Part shown: positions 32,764 through 40,939 of the stretch, piece after piece
Layout of the letters: every line of letters begins with the position of its first letter
How positions within the stretch are numbered: position 1 is the stretch's first letter
Source of the DNA: Oscillospiraceae bacterium
GTDB lineage: Bacteria > Bacillota > Clostridia > Oscillospirales > Ruminococcaceae
Direction: 5' to 3'
Assembly: GCA_025757845.1 (NCBI GenBank)
Contig: CP107211.1
Location: 372,001-436,000 of the forward strand
Length of the DNA stretch: 64,000 nucleotides
Notes under the pieces: generated by a model
What the model was told of the DNA's origin: nothing
The model's database searches: none
The model's input: only the letters and a program-made list of their open reading frames with translations
Translations under genes and position numbers: made by a program

Positions 32764-32830
32764 CATAAGTTTTTTCTTATGAATAGTATAAGAAACTTGA
32801 TTTGTAAACGCAAGCGTTTCTCTTTATAAT
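32764..32830. promoter_or_regulatory. divergent promoters with LysR-type and cre-like operators
   Basis: On the plus strand TTGTAA (32802-32807) and TATAAT (32825-32830) are 17 bp apart. On the minus strand TTGCGT (32813-32808) and TATACT (32790-32785) are also 17 bp apart, so the promoters overlap. An 8-bp inverted repeat TTTCTTAT-N7-ATAAGAAA (32773-32795) fits a LysR box and covers the minus -10. A second repeat CATAAG-N6-CTTATG lies at 32764-32781. AAACGCAAGCGTTT (32806-32819), within TGTAAACGCAAGCG, matches the cre consensus at 12 of 14 positions and sits between the plus -35 and -10. Confidence 0.72.
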
Positions 32831-32911
32831 AAGAATTATGGATGGTTTGTGAATTAACAAACCATGTTTCACACACTTGGAAAAGAAGAAAAAGAACAAG
32901 GAGAACACATC

Positions 32912-34891
32912 ATGGAAAAGATCTCGCGCAAGAGCTTCGTCAAGGGTGCTCTGGGTCTGGGTGCCGTAGGGATTCTGGCTGGTTGTGCTTCCAGTGCCAG
33001 CAGCACGGCAGCTTCCGCTTCCAGCACGGCTGCACCTGCCGAAAAGAAGGAGTTTACGTTTGCAGACACTGTCCGCTGGGATGCCCAGTATGACGTGGTG
33101 GTCATGGGCATGGGCGCAGCCGGTATGGTAGCAGCCAAGACTGCTGCCGACAACGGTGCCAAGGTGGTCATCGTGGAAAAGTGCGAAGAGGGCAAGGCCG
33201 GCGGCAACACCAAGGTCTGCGGCCAGCTGTTTGCTTACGCCAACGGTGACAAGGACGCTGCAAAGAGTTACTATACTGCTCTGGCCGGCGGCCGTGACAT
33301 CGAGCCGGAGATCATTGATGCGATTTCCGAGGGTGTTGCCAACATGGCCGACATCCTGGCCGATGAGTTCGGCTTTAACAAAGATGAGTACATGGACTGG
33401 ACCGGCGTGAACGTGGTTGGCACCAACATGGGCGCTATGAGCCCCGAGTACCCTGAGATGCCCGGCCATGAGAAGATGGCTCTGTGGACCACCCATGCAG
33501 GTGCCAGCGACGGCTATCTGTATCAGGGCCTGAAGCAGAACGTGACCGACCGTGTGGATGCCATTGATGTATGGTACAGCTCCCCGGCCAAGAGCCTCAT
33601 TCAGGACCCCGTCACCAAGACGGTCGTGGGCGTTACCGTGGAGCGTGATGGTAAGGAAATGAACATCCGTGCCCTGAACGGCGTGTGCATCTGCACCGGC
33701 GGCTTTGAGTGCAACAAGGAGATGGTGCAGCACTACCTGAACGTCATCAACTATGCACCCCGCGGTGGTCAGTTCAACACCGGCGATGGCATCAAGATGG
33801 CACAGGCTGTGGGTGCAGATCTGTGGCACATGGACTGCTATGAGGGCCTGTTCGGTCTGGGCAGTGTGACTTATCCGGTCGAAGAGGGCATCCCCTGCGA
33901 TATGATCGCAACGCTGGCACAGAATGCTGTCAACACCGGTGCTGCCATTCTGGTGGGCACCGACGGTGATCGCTTTGTCAACGAGAGTGAGACGGTGCGT
34001 CACGGCCACCTGTATGAGAACGGCATCTGGGAGAACCCCACCTTCCCCGAAAAGGTCTGGTACATCATTGATGAGACCCAGAAGGGCGAGATCGAGGCTG
34101 CTGGTGCAATGCCTGAAGAGCAGCTGGCCAAGCTGACCGCTTACGACAGCATCGACGCACTGGCTGAGGGCATTGGCGTTGATAAGGACCGCCTGACCAA
34201 GACCATCAAGAACTACAACAGCTTTGCCAACAACGGCGAGGACTACAAGTGCGGCCGTGAAGCACAGTATATGCGTGCGTTCGACGGCAAGAAGTACTAC
34301 GCAATGTACATGGTGTCCGGTCTGCTGAACACTCAGGGCGGCCCCAAGCGCAGCGCCAACGCTGAGGTTCTGGACACCCAGGGCAACCCCATCCCGCACC
34401 TGTACTCCGCCGGTGAGTGCGGCGGCATTACCGTGTGCATGTATCAGGGCGGCACCAACATTGCCGAGTGCATCACCTTCGGCCGCATTGCCGGCAAGAA
34501 CGCCGCAGCGGTCAAGGACGCACTGCCCACCTACACTGTGGAGGCTGTGGAGTCTGCGCCCGCACAGCCCGGTGACATCGACGATCTGGTCGGCGAGGAA
34601 GAAACCTACGAGACTGCTGACAACCAGTACATCGGCAAGGCACAGGGCATGGACGATGAGATCGTGGTTCGTGTGACCGTGGATGACGGCAAGATCAGCC
34701 AGGTAGAAGTGCTGAAACAGAACGAGACGGAGGGCATCGGCGTGCCTGCCACCGAGCAGCTGCCGGAGAAGTTCGTTGGTCTGGACACCGAGGAAGCCAT
34801 CAATGCTGTGGATGGTATTTCGGGCGCTACCATTACCTCCAACGCTCTTAAGCAGGCGGTGGTCAACGCACTGCTGCAGGCCAAGGGCTGA
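32912..34891 (+). CDS. exported flavin-dependent reductase (fumarate/urocanate reductase family) with FMN-binding domain
   Basis: The 659-residue lipoprotein starts with SRKSFVKGALGLGAVGILAGC, a signal peptide with lipobox LAGC and Tat-like SRKSF. A Ser/Ala linker follows. The FAD domain (about 75-560) has the VMGMGAAGMVAAKTAA dinucleotide fold and ends with the YSAGECGG and GGTNIAECITFGRIAG segments of fumarate reductase relatives. The C-terminal FMN_bind domain (about 575-659) has SGAT at 637-640, where ApbE links FMN to Thr640. Such enzymes reduce external electron acceptors such as fumarate, urocanate or acrylates. The acceptor here is not known. ATG 32912 follows AAGGAGAA. Confidence 0.88.
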   Translation: MEKISRKSFVKGALGLGAVGILAGCASSASSTAASASSTAAPAEKKEFTFADTVRWDAQYDVVVMGMGAAGMVAAKTAADNGAKVVIVEKCEEGKAGGNTKVCGQLFAYANGDKDAAKSYYTALAGGRDIEPEIIDAISEGVANMADILADEFGFNKDEYMDWTGVNVVGTNMGAMSPEYPEMPGHEKMALWTTHAGASDGYLYQGLKQNVTDRVDAIDVWYSSPAKSLIQDPVTKTVVGVTVERDGKEMNIRALNGVCICTGGFECNKEMVQHYLNVINYAPRGGQFNTGDGIKMAQAVGADLWHMDCYEGLFGLGSVTYPVEEGIPCDMIATLAQNAVNTGAAILVGTDGDRFVNESETVRHGHLYENGIWENPTFPEKVWYIIDETQKGEIEAAGAMPEEQLAKLTAYDSIDALAEGIGVDKDRLTKTIKNYNSFANNGEDYKCGREAQYMRAFDGKKYYAMYMVSGLLNTQGGPKRSANAEVLDTQGNPIPHLYSAGECGGITVCMYQGGTNIAECITFGRIAGKNAAAVKDALPTYTVEAVESAPAQPGDIDDLVGEEETYETADNQYIGKAQGMDDEIVVRVTVDDGKISQVEVLKQNETEGIGVPATEQLPEKFVGLDTEEAINAVDGISGATITSNALKQAVVNALLQAKG

Positions 34892-34911
34892 TAAGAACCG
34901 GATAAATGCAG

Positions 34912-34947
34912 AAGGGGCTGCCGATGTGGAATCGGCAGCCCCTTTTT
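34912..34947 (+). terminator. intrinsic terminator of the flavin reductase gene
   Basis: AAGGGGCTGCCGAT pairs with ATCGGCAGCCCCTT, followed by T5. It could also serve udk on the other strand only weakly. Confidence 0.92.
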
Positions 34948-34958
34948 GGACGGAAAAA

Positions 34959-35588
34959 TCACCGCATATTTGCCTTCTCGATCAGGCTGCGGATGTGGTG
35001 GGCCAGCATCTCGATGGCGGTGGTGTTTTCGCCGCCGTTGGGCACGATGATGTCGGCGTTGCGCTTGCTGGGCTCCACAAAGGCCTCGTGCATGGGCTTG
35101 ACTGTGGTCAGGTACTGCTCGATCACGCTGTCCAGGCTGCGGCCGCGCTCCTTCACGTCCCGCACAAGACGGCGCAGGATGCGCTCGTCGGCGTCGGTGT
35201 CCACGAAGATCTTGTAGTCGAACATGGCGCACAGCTCCGGCTCTACAAAGGGCAGGATGCCCTCCACGATGAGCACCGGGGCCGGTTCAATGTGCTGAAC
35301 TTTGTCACTGCGGTTGAGGTTGGAGTAGTCGTATACGGGGCAGTCGATGGCACGGCCGGCCTTGAGCTCCTGCAGGTGGTAGATGAGCAGGGCATTGTCG
35401 AAAGCGTCCGGGTGATCGTAGTTCAGCTTGCAGCGCTCTTCAAAGGGCAGGTCGTCGTGGCGCTTATAGTAGCTGTCGTGGGAGATCAGCCGCACCTCGT
35501 CCTCGCCAAAGCGCTCCTTCAGCCGCAGGGCCAGGGTGGTCTTGCCGCTGCCGGAACCGCCTGCAATGCCAATGATCAGATTGTTCAT
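34959..35588 (-). CDS. udk: uridine kinase
   Basis: Udk phosphorylates uridine and cytidine in pyrimidine salvage. The 209 residues open with the P-loop GIAGGSGSGKTT. SHDSYYKRHDDLPFEER and NYDHPDAFD follow, typical of the uridine kinase/phosphoribulokinase fold. ATG 35588 follows AGGAGGAG. The frame is open further upstream, but without a site. It faces the flavin reductase gene tail to tail. Confidence 0.92.
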   Translation of the reverse strand: MNNLIIGIAGGSGSGKTTLALRLKERFGEDEVRLISHDSYYKRHDDLPFEERCKLNYDHPDAFDNALLIYHLQELKAGRAIDCPVYDYSNLNRSDKVQHIEPAPVLIVEGILPFVEPELCAMFDYKIFVDTDADERILRRLVRDVKERGRSLDSVIEQYLTTVKPMHEAFVEPSKRNADIIVPNGGENTTAIEMLAHHIRSLIEKANMR

Positions 35589-35628
35589 AGTCGAAACTCC
35601 TCCTGCACAAAAACCTTGTCGGCTCCGG

Positions 35629-35657
35629 TGGAAAAACCGACAGAAATGGATTATAAT
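35629..35657 (+). promoter_or_regulatory. possible promoter of the cardiolipin synthase gene
   Basis: TATAAT (35652-35657) is preceded at 17 bp by the weak TGGAAA (35629-35634). The -10 sequence is nearly symmetric, so it may also serve udk. Confidence 0.35.
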
Positions 35658-35812
35658 AGAAGAAATCAACGGTCGGCCGGAGCTGCGTGCGGCCCGGCGG
35701 CCTTCTGTTCCATCTATCATACCATAAAATGCCCGGTTTTGACAGCCCGGAAGGGCGGTCGGGTGCAATTTTTTCAACCGGCAGGCGGCCTGCCGCGGAG
35801 GAAACAGACAAG

Positions 35813-37429
35813 ATGCAAACACAACAGCTGCAGAAGAACATGAAAGAAAAAGTAAAGGTGTTTGAGGACGGCGGAATCCGTCTGCTCAAAAAGGGGCAGA
35901 AGGGCCTTGTACACGCCATCTTCAGCCGGTTCGGGCTGGTGCTGGTGCTGCTGCTGCTGCAGTTCGGGGCACTGTTCAGCCTGCTGCGCTGGTTCGGGCA
36001 GCTGCTGCCACATTACCTGGGCGGCACGGCGCTGGTCACGGCTGCCATGGTGATCTACCTGCTCAACATCGACATGGACAACAGCGTGCGCATCACCTGG
36101 CTGGTGGTCATTGCAGTGCTGCCGGTGCTGGGCGTGCCGCTGTTCTGGTACACCAAGGCGGACATCGGCCACAACGCCCTGAAAAAGCGCCTGATGGATC
36201 TGGAAAGCCAGACCCGCGCCCAGCTGCCCCAGCCGGAAGGGGTGGAGCAGCGTCTGGAGGCGGACAGCCCCGGAGCGGCTTCGCTGGCGCGCTACCTGCG
36301 GGGGCGGGGCGGCGGCTTCCCGGTGTACGGCAATACCGCTGTGACCTACTTCAACAGCGGCGAGGCCAAGTTTGCCGAGCTGCTGCGCCAGTTGGAAACG
36401 GCGGAGCATTACATCTTTCTGGAATACTTCATCATCGACGAAGGGCTCATGTGGGGCCGCATCCTGGAGGTGCTGGCCCGCAAAGCGGCCGGCGGTGTGG
36501 ATGTGCGGGTGATGTACGACGGCACCTGTGAGTTTTCCACCCTGCCGCGGGACTATCCCAAGCGGCTGGAAGCGCTGGGCATCCGGTGCAAGGTGTTTGC
36601 ACCGGTCACGCCGTTTGTGTCCACCCACTACAACTACCGCGACCACCGCAAAATTCTGGTCATTGACGGGCGGGTGGGCTTTACCGGCGGGGTGAACCTG
36701 GCCGACGAGTACATCAACCATGTGGAGAAATACGGCCGCTGGAAGGACGCCGCCGTCATGCTGGAGGGCGAAGGCGTGCGCTCCATGACCGCGCTGTTTT
36801 TGCAGATGTGGAGTGTGCTGCAGGAGCCGGAGTTTGAGCAGTTCCTGCGCCCGGAGGTCCCGGCGGCCCGCGCAGAGGGCTTTGTGGTGCCTTACGGCGA
36901 CTGCCCGCTGGACGGCGAGCGGGTGGGTGAGATGGTGTACATCGACCTGCTGAACCGTGCCCGGAAGTATGTGCACATCATCACGCCGTACCTCATTCTG
37001 GACGGCGAGCTGGAAACTGCCCTGCGCTTTGCGGCAGAGCGCGGCGTGGATGTGCACCTGATCCTGCCCGGCGTGCCGGATAAGCAGTTCGCCTATGCGC
37101 TGGCCAAAACGCACTACAAGGCGCTGCTGTCGTCGGGCGTGAAGATCAGTGAGTGGACGCCCGGCTTCACCCATGCAAAGCTGGTGGTGATGGACGGAGT
37201 GGAAGCCGTGGTGGGCACCATCAATCTGGACTACCGCAGCCTGTACCATCACTTTGAGAACGCTGTGTGGATGCGCCGCGTGGGCAGCATCCGCGATATG
37301 GAGACGGATTTTCAGAACACACTGGCCCGCTGCCGCACCGTGGAAGCGACCCTGCAGAGCGTCTGGCAGGGCAAAAAGCTGCTGCGCCTGATGGGCCTGC
37401 TGTTGAAGGTGATCGCACCGCTGATGTGA
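35813..37429 (+). CDS. cls: cardiolipin synthase
   Basis: This membrane phospholipase D-family enzyme joins phosphatidylglycerols into cardiolipin. The 538 residues have N-terminal membrane segments (about 38-60, 66-85 and 92-112). Two HKD motifs follow: HRKILVIDG with VGFTGG, and HAKLVVMDG with GTINLDYRS. Length and layout match bacterial Cls. ATG 35813 follows GGAGGAA at 9 bp. Confidence 0.93.
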   Translation: MQTQQLQKNMKEKVKVFEDGGIRLLKKGQKGLVHAIFSRFGLVLVLLLLQFGALFSLLRWFGQLLPHYLGGTALVTAAMVIYLLNIDMDNSVRITWLVVIAVLPVLGVPLFWYTKADIGHNALKKRLMDLESQTRAQLPQPEGVEQRLEADSPGAASLARYLRGRGGGFPVYGNTAVTYFNSGEAKFAELLRQLETAEHYIFLEYFIIDEGLMWGRILEVLARKAAGGVDVRVMYDGTCEFSTLPRDYPKRLEALGIRCKVFAPVTPFVSTHYNYRDHRKILVIDGRVGFTGGVNLADEYINHVEKYGRWKDAAVMLEGEGVRSMTALFLQMWSVLQEPEFEQFLRPEVPAARAEGFVVPYGDCPLDGERVGEMVYIDLLNRARKYVHIITPYLILDGELETALRFAAERGVDVHLILPGVPDKQFAYALAKTHYKALLSSGVKISEWTPGFTHAKLVVMDGVEAVVGTINLDYRSLYHHFENAVWMRRVGSIRDMETDFQNTLARCRTVEATLQSVWQGKKLLRLMGLLLKVIAPLM

Positions 37430-37434
37430 AAACA

Positions 37435-37476
37435 AACTCCCTCAGGCATCGTGCAGCGATGCCTGAGGGAGTTTTT
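37435..37476 (+). terminator. intrinsic terminator of cls
   Basis: A 17-bp stem ACTCCCTCAGGCATCG/CGATGCCTGAGGGAGT is followed by T5. Confidence 0.93.
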
Positions 37477-37480
37477 GCAT

Positions 37481-37515
37481 AAAGAAAGAGAGCTGCGGCA
37501 AAAACCACAGCTCTC
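37481..37515 (-). terminator. intrinsic terminator of the zinc-ribbon gene
   Basis: On the minus strand GAGAGCTG pairs with CAGCTCTC, followed by TTTCTTT. Confidence 0.7.
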
Positions 37516-37548
37516 CGGAACAGAACCGATTTAAAGAAAAATCAGCGC

Positions 37549-37839
37549 TTAGTTCTGCTTCATGCGAGCGAAGCAGTCAGAGCAGTAGACCGGACGGTCC
37601 TCACGGGGCTGGAAGGGAACCTTGCAAGCCTTGCCGCAAGCTGCGCAGACAGCATCGAACATCTGACGCTCACCGCCGTTGTTGCCGCCACGGACGCCGT
37701 TCTTGCGGGCGTCACGGCAGGGCTTGCAGCGCTGGGGCTGATTCTCGAAGCCGCGAGATGCGTAGAACTCCTGCTCACCAGCAGTCCAAACAAACTCCTT
37801 ACCGCAGTCCTTGCAGACTAAAGTCTTGTCTTCAAACAT
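37549..37839 (-). CDS. small zinc-ribbon protein
   Basis: The 96-residue protein has four CxxC knuckles: CKDC, CKPC, CAAC and CSDC, enough for two zinc ribbons. The first unit (LVCKDCGKEFVWTAGEQEFY) is a widespread probable zinc-ribbon domain in Clostridia; its function is not established. GAGGAG precedes the ATG. The minus strand has TATAAT at 37885-37880 as a likely -10. Confidence 0.8.
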   Translation of the reverse strand: MFEDKTLVCKDCGKEFVWTAGEQEFYASRGFENQPQRCKPCRDARKNGVRGGNNGGERQMFDAVCAACGKACKVPFQPREDRPVYCSDCFARMKQN

Positions 37840-38078
37840 AGTAGTATCTCCTCTTTGTCAGTTCTTGCCCACGGAAGGATTATAACCATACCTTTGGTTT
37901 TTGGGGACCATCGCGCTGATCAGTTAGCTTACCAGGGGCTTGAATAGTAAATATCCTCTAGCTGAGGACTTTCCTATTGTACCGTTAATTTCCGCGTTTG
38001 TCAACCAAAAAACAGTCCGGACACCTGTTCTTTGTGGATATGGTACAATCCGGGCCGGGCCAAACCGGCATTCCGACG

Positions 38079-38118
38079 AAAAAAAGGAGCCGTGCTCCCC
38101 CAACGGGAACACGGCTCC
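38079..38118 (-). terminator. intrinsic terminator of ackA
   Basis: On the minus strand GGAGCCGTG pairs with CACGGCTCC, then T7. Confidence 0.9.
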
Positions 38119-38129
38119 GGAGAAACCGA

Positions 38130-39326
38130 TTACTTCTCGATGACTTCCTTGGTGTCGCGGGCGATCATCAGCTCCTCGTCGGTAGCGATGACCAGGGTGC
38201 GGACCTTGGCGCCCCAGGCAGTAATCTCGCACACGTCGCCCACAGGATGCTTGTTCTTCTCGGTGTCGATGCGGATGCCCAGCCAATCCATGTGGTGGCA
38301 GATCTTTGCACGGGCAATGGCGTCGTGCTCGCCGATGCCGCCGGTAAAGACGATGGCGTCCACGCCGCCCATAGCAGCGATGTAAGCACCAATGGTCTTT
38401 TTGATCTGGTAGTTCAGCATATCAGAAGCCAGCTGTGCACGCTTGTTGCCGGCCGCAGCAGCCTCCTCCACATCACGCTTGTCGCTGGAAACACCAGAGA
38501 TGCCCAGCAGGCCGGACTTCTTGTTCAGGATCTCGTCCAGCTGGTGGCCGGTGATGTTCAGGGTGTACTTCAGGTAGTTGACCACAGAGGGATCCAGGTC
38601 GCCGCAGCGGGTGCCCATCATCAGGCCGGCCAGCGGGGTCATGCCCATGGAAGTATCCACGACCTTGCCCTGATCCACAGCAGCGATGGAAGAACCATTG
38701 CCCAGGTGGCAGGTGATCAGCTTCAGGCGCTCAATGGGCTCCTCCAGGTACTCGGCTGCCTTGTGGGCAACGTACTTGTGGCTGGTGCCGTGGAAGCCGT
38801 AGCGGCGCACGCCGTACTTCTCGTAGTACTCGTAGGGGATGGCGTACATATAAGCCTTCGGGGGCATGGTGCTGTGGAAAGCGGTGTCGAACACGGCCAC
38901 CATGGGGATGTTGCCGAACACCTTGCGGGCAGCCTCGATGCCCAGGATGCCTGCGGGGTTGTGCAGGGGAGCCAGCGGGCTCAGCTCACGCAGAGTCTCG
39001 ATGACCTCATCGGTGATCAGGCAGCTGCTCTTGAACTTCTCGCCGCCATGCACCACGCGGTGGCCGATGGCGTCGATCTCGCTCACGTCATTGATGCACT
39101 TGCCCTCGCCGGTGGTCATCTTCTTCACGACCTCGGCAAATGCCTCGGTGTGGGTGGGGAAGATGGCCGGGGTGGTGGCCTTGTGGCCGTTGGCCTCGTG
39201 AGTGATCATGCTGCTCTCCATGCCAATGCGCTCGCACAGGCCCTTGCACAGCACCTTCTCGCCGTCCATATCGATCAGCTGATACTTCAGGGAAGAAGAA
39301 CCGCAGTTAATAACCAGAACTTTCAT
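38130..39326 (-). CDS. ackA: acetate kinase
   Basis: AckA interconverts acetyl phosphate plus ADP with acetate plus ATP. The 398 residues show NCGSSSLKY at the start, HRVVHGG, AVFDTAFH (with catalytic Asp), FHGTSHKY, CHLGNGSS and TGGIGEH. GGAGG precedes the ATG. It is monocistronic with its own promoter and terminator. No phosphotransacetylase gene is in the window. Confidence 0.97.
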   Translation of the reverse strand: MKVLVINCGSSSLKYQLIDMDGEKVLCKGLCERIGMESSMITHEANGHKATTPAIFPTHTEAFAEVVKKMTTGEGKCINDVSEIDAIGHRVVHGGEKFKSSCLITDEVIETLRELSPLAPLHNPAGILGIEAARKVFGNIPMVAVFDTAFHSTMPPKAYMYAIPYEYYEKYGVRRYGFHGTSHKYVAHKAAEYLEEPIERLKLITCHLGNGSSIAAVDQGKVVDTSMGMTPLAGLMMGTRCGDLDPSVVNYLKYTLNITGHQLDEILNKKSGLLGISGVSSDKRDVEEAAAAGNKRAQLASDMLNYQIKKTIGAYIAAMGGVDAIVFTGGIGEHDAIARAKICHHMDWLGIRIDTEKNKHPVGDVCEITAWGAKVRTLVIATDEELMIARDTKEVIEK

Positions 39327-39407
39327 CTGTGTTGCCTCCTGTATGTTTTTGCTCTGCCCGCCGTTTTTTGGAAATCTGCGGACAGAATTTTACAGATTCC
39401 TGTGTTT

Positions 39408-39436
39408 ATTATATAATAGGAACAACGCCTTTTCAA
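39408..39436 (-). promoter_or_regulatory. promoter of ackA
   Basis: On the minus strand TTGAAA (39436-39431) and TATAAT (39413-39408) are 17 bp apart, close to consensus. Confidence 0.82.
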
Positions 39437-39594
39437 GGCACAATCCGGGCAAAGCAGTAAAACTTGTGTACAAGGCTTTTGTACACCCTGCCCACAAATG
39501 CAGGAAAACCCTTGGATTTTCTGTATATACGATATAAATTTAACAATCTTCCGGGGCGGAGAGAGGCCCTTTTTGCCCGGAAAGGAGCATTGTC

Positions 39595-40800
39595 ATGAGA
39601 TTTGCAGGCATCATTGCCGAGTACGACCCCTTCCACAACGGCCACGCCTGGCAGCTGGCGCAGGCGCGGGCGCTGGGGGCACAGCGTGTGGCGGTGGCCA
39701 TGAGCTGCGGGCTGACCCAGCGGGGAGCACTGCCGCTGCTGCCGGAAAGCGTGCGGGTGCGCGCTGCGCTAGAGTGCGGGGCCGACCTCGTGTTTGCCTT
39801 GCCGGCCCCCTGGGCCTGCGCGGGGGCGGAGGCCTTTGCACGGGCCGGGGTGCATCTGCTGGCGGCCACCGGGTGCGACGCCCTGGTGTTCGGGGCCGAG
39901 ACCCCGGACGCTGCCCTGCTGCTGGAAACCGCCCGGGTGCTGAACAGTGCGGCCTACCGCGCGGCACTGAAGCAGCAGCTGGCCGCCGGGGCGCGCAGCT
40001 TTGCGGCAGCCCGGCAGGCGGCAGTGCAGGTCGTGGGGGCCGACCCTGCCATGGCGGCGCTGCTGAGCCAGCCGAACAACAACCTGGCCGTGGAGTACTG
40101 CCGCGCCATCCTGGAGCAGCGGGCAGGCATGACCCCGGTGCCGCTGCCCCGCAGGGGGGCCAACCACGGGCAGACGCTGGAAGAAAGCGGTCACGCGCAA
40201 TTTGCCAGTGCCAGCGCTCTGCGGGCTCTCTGGGCCGAGGGTGGAGCCGAGGCCGTGGCCCCATTTGTGCCGGAAAAGGCGTTTGAACTGTATAAAACGG
40301 CGGAAAATGACGGCACGTATACGGATTTCGACGCGGCAGGCCGGTGTGAGCTGGCCCTGCTGCGGGCAGCCTGCGCAAAGCCGGAGCCTTTTGCAGCGGT
40401 GCGCGGAGTGTCCGAAGGGCTGGAACACCGGTTGGAACACGCAGTACGGCAAAGCACCAGTCTGCCGCAGCTGCTGGATGCCCTGACCACGGTGCGCTAC
40501 CCCCGGGCCCGGATGCGCCGCCTTGCCATGGATGCTGCATTGGGCTATACGGCCGACACGGTGCCGGCCCTGCCGCCGGCGCTGCACCTGCTGGGAGCAC
40601 GAAAGGACGCCCTGCCGCTGCTGGGGCAGGTGTCCCTTCCGGTGTCTCACTCGTTGGCAAAGCTGGCCCAGACCGGCCCCGACGGTACCCGGATGGCGGC
40701 GGCACAGGCAGCGGCCAGCGACTTTGGGGCCTTGTGCCGGGCAAACCCGGCCCCGATGGGCGGAATATATCGTCAAAAAAATATCTTTTTGACGAATTGA
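39595..40800 (+). CDS. tmcAL: tRNA(Met) cytidine acetate ligase
   Basis: TmcAL forms N4-acetylcytidine at the wobble position of elongator tRNA(Met), using acetate and ATP. The 401-residue protein opens with the nucleotidyltransferase motif GIIAEYDPFHNGH and has LFALPAPWACAGAEAFA-like and SALRAL segments of the family (formerly DUF795, YlbM). AAAGGAG precedes ATG 39595. It is divergent from acetate kinase, which makes its substrate. Confidence 0.9.
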   Translation: MRFAGIIAEYDPFHNGHAWQLAQARALGAQRVAVAMSCGLTQRGALPLLPESVRVRAALECGADLVFALPAPWACAGAEAFARAGVHLLAATGCDALVFGAETPDAALLLETARVLNSAAYRAALKQQLAAGARSFAAARQAAVQVVGADPAMAALLSQPNNNLAVEYCRAILEQRAGMTPVPLPRRGANHGQTLEESGHAQFASASALRALWAEGGAEAVAPFVPEKAFELYKTAENDGTYTDFDAAGRCELALLRAACAKPEPFAAVRGVSEGLEHRLEHAVRQSTSLPQLLDALTTVRYPRARMRRLAMDAALGYTADTVPALPPALHLLGARKDALPLLGQVSLPVSHSLAKLAQTGPDGTRMAAAQAAASDFGALCRANPAPMGGIYRQKNIFLTN

Positions 40801-40835
40801 CAAAAAATTCTGGCAAAAAATCAGCAATTCCGCTC

Positions 40836-40864
40836 TTGTAACCGTGCCGTATTGGGTGTATCAT
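40836..40864 (+). promoter_or_regulatory. promoter of the GltD-like gene
   Basis: TTGTAA (40836-40841) and TATCAT (40859-40864) are 17 bp apart. Transcription would start near 40871. Confidence 0.65.
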
Positions 40865-40939
40865 TAAAGCAATGCAATGTTGGATACAACATGTGAGAAG
40901 AAGAAGGAAGATCGGCCCCGCCGATCCAAGGAGGAACGC

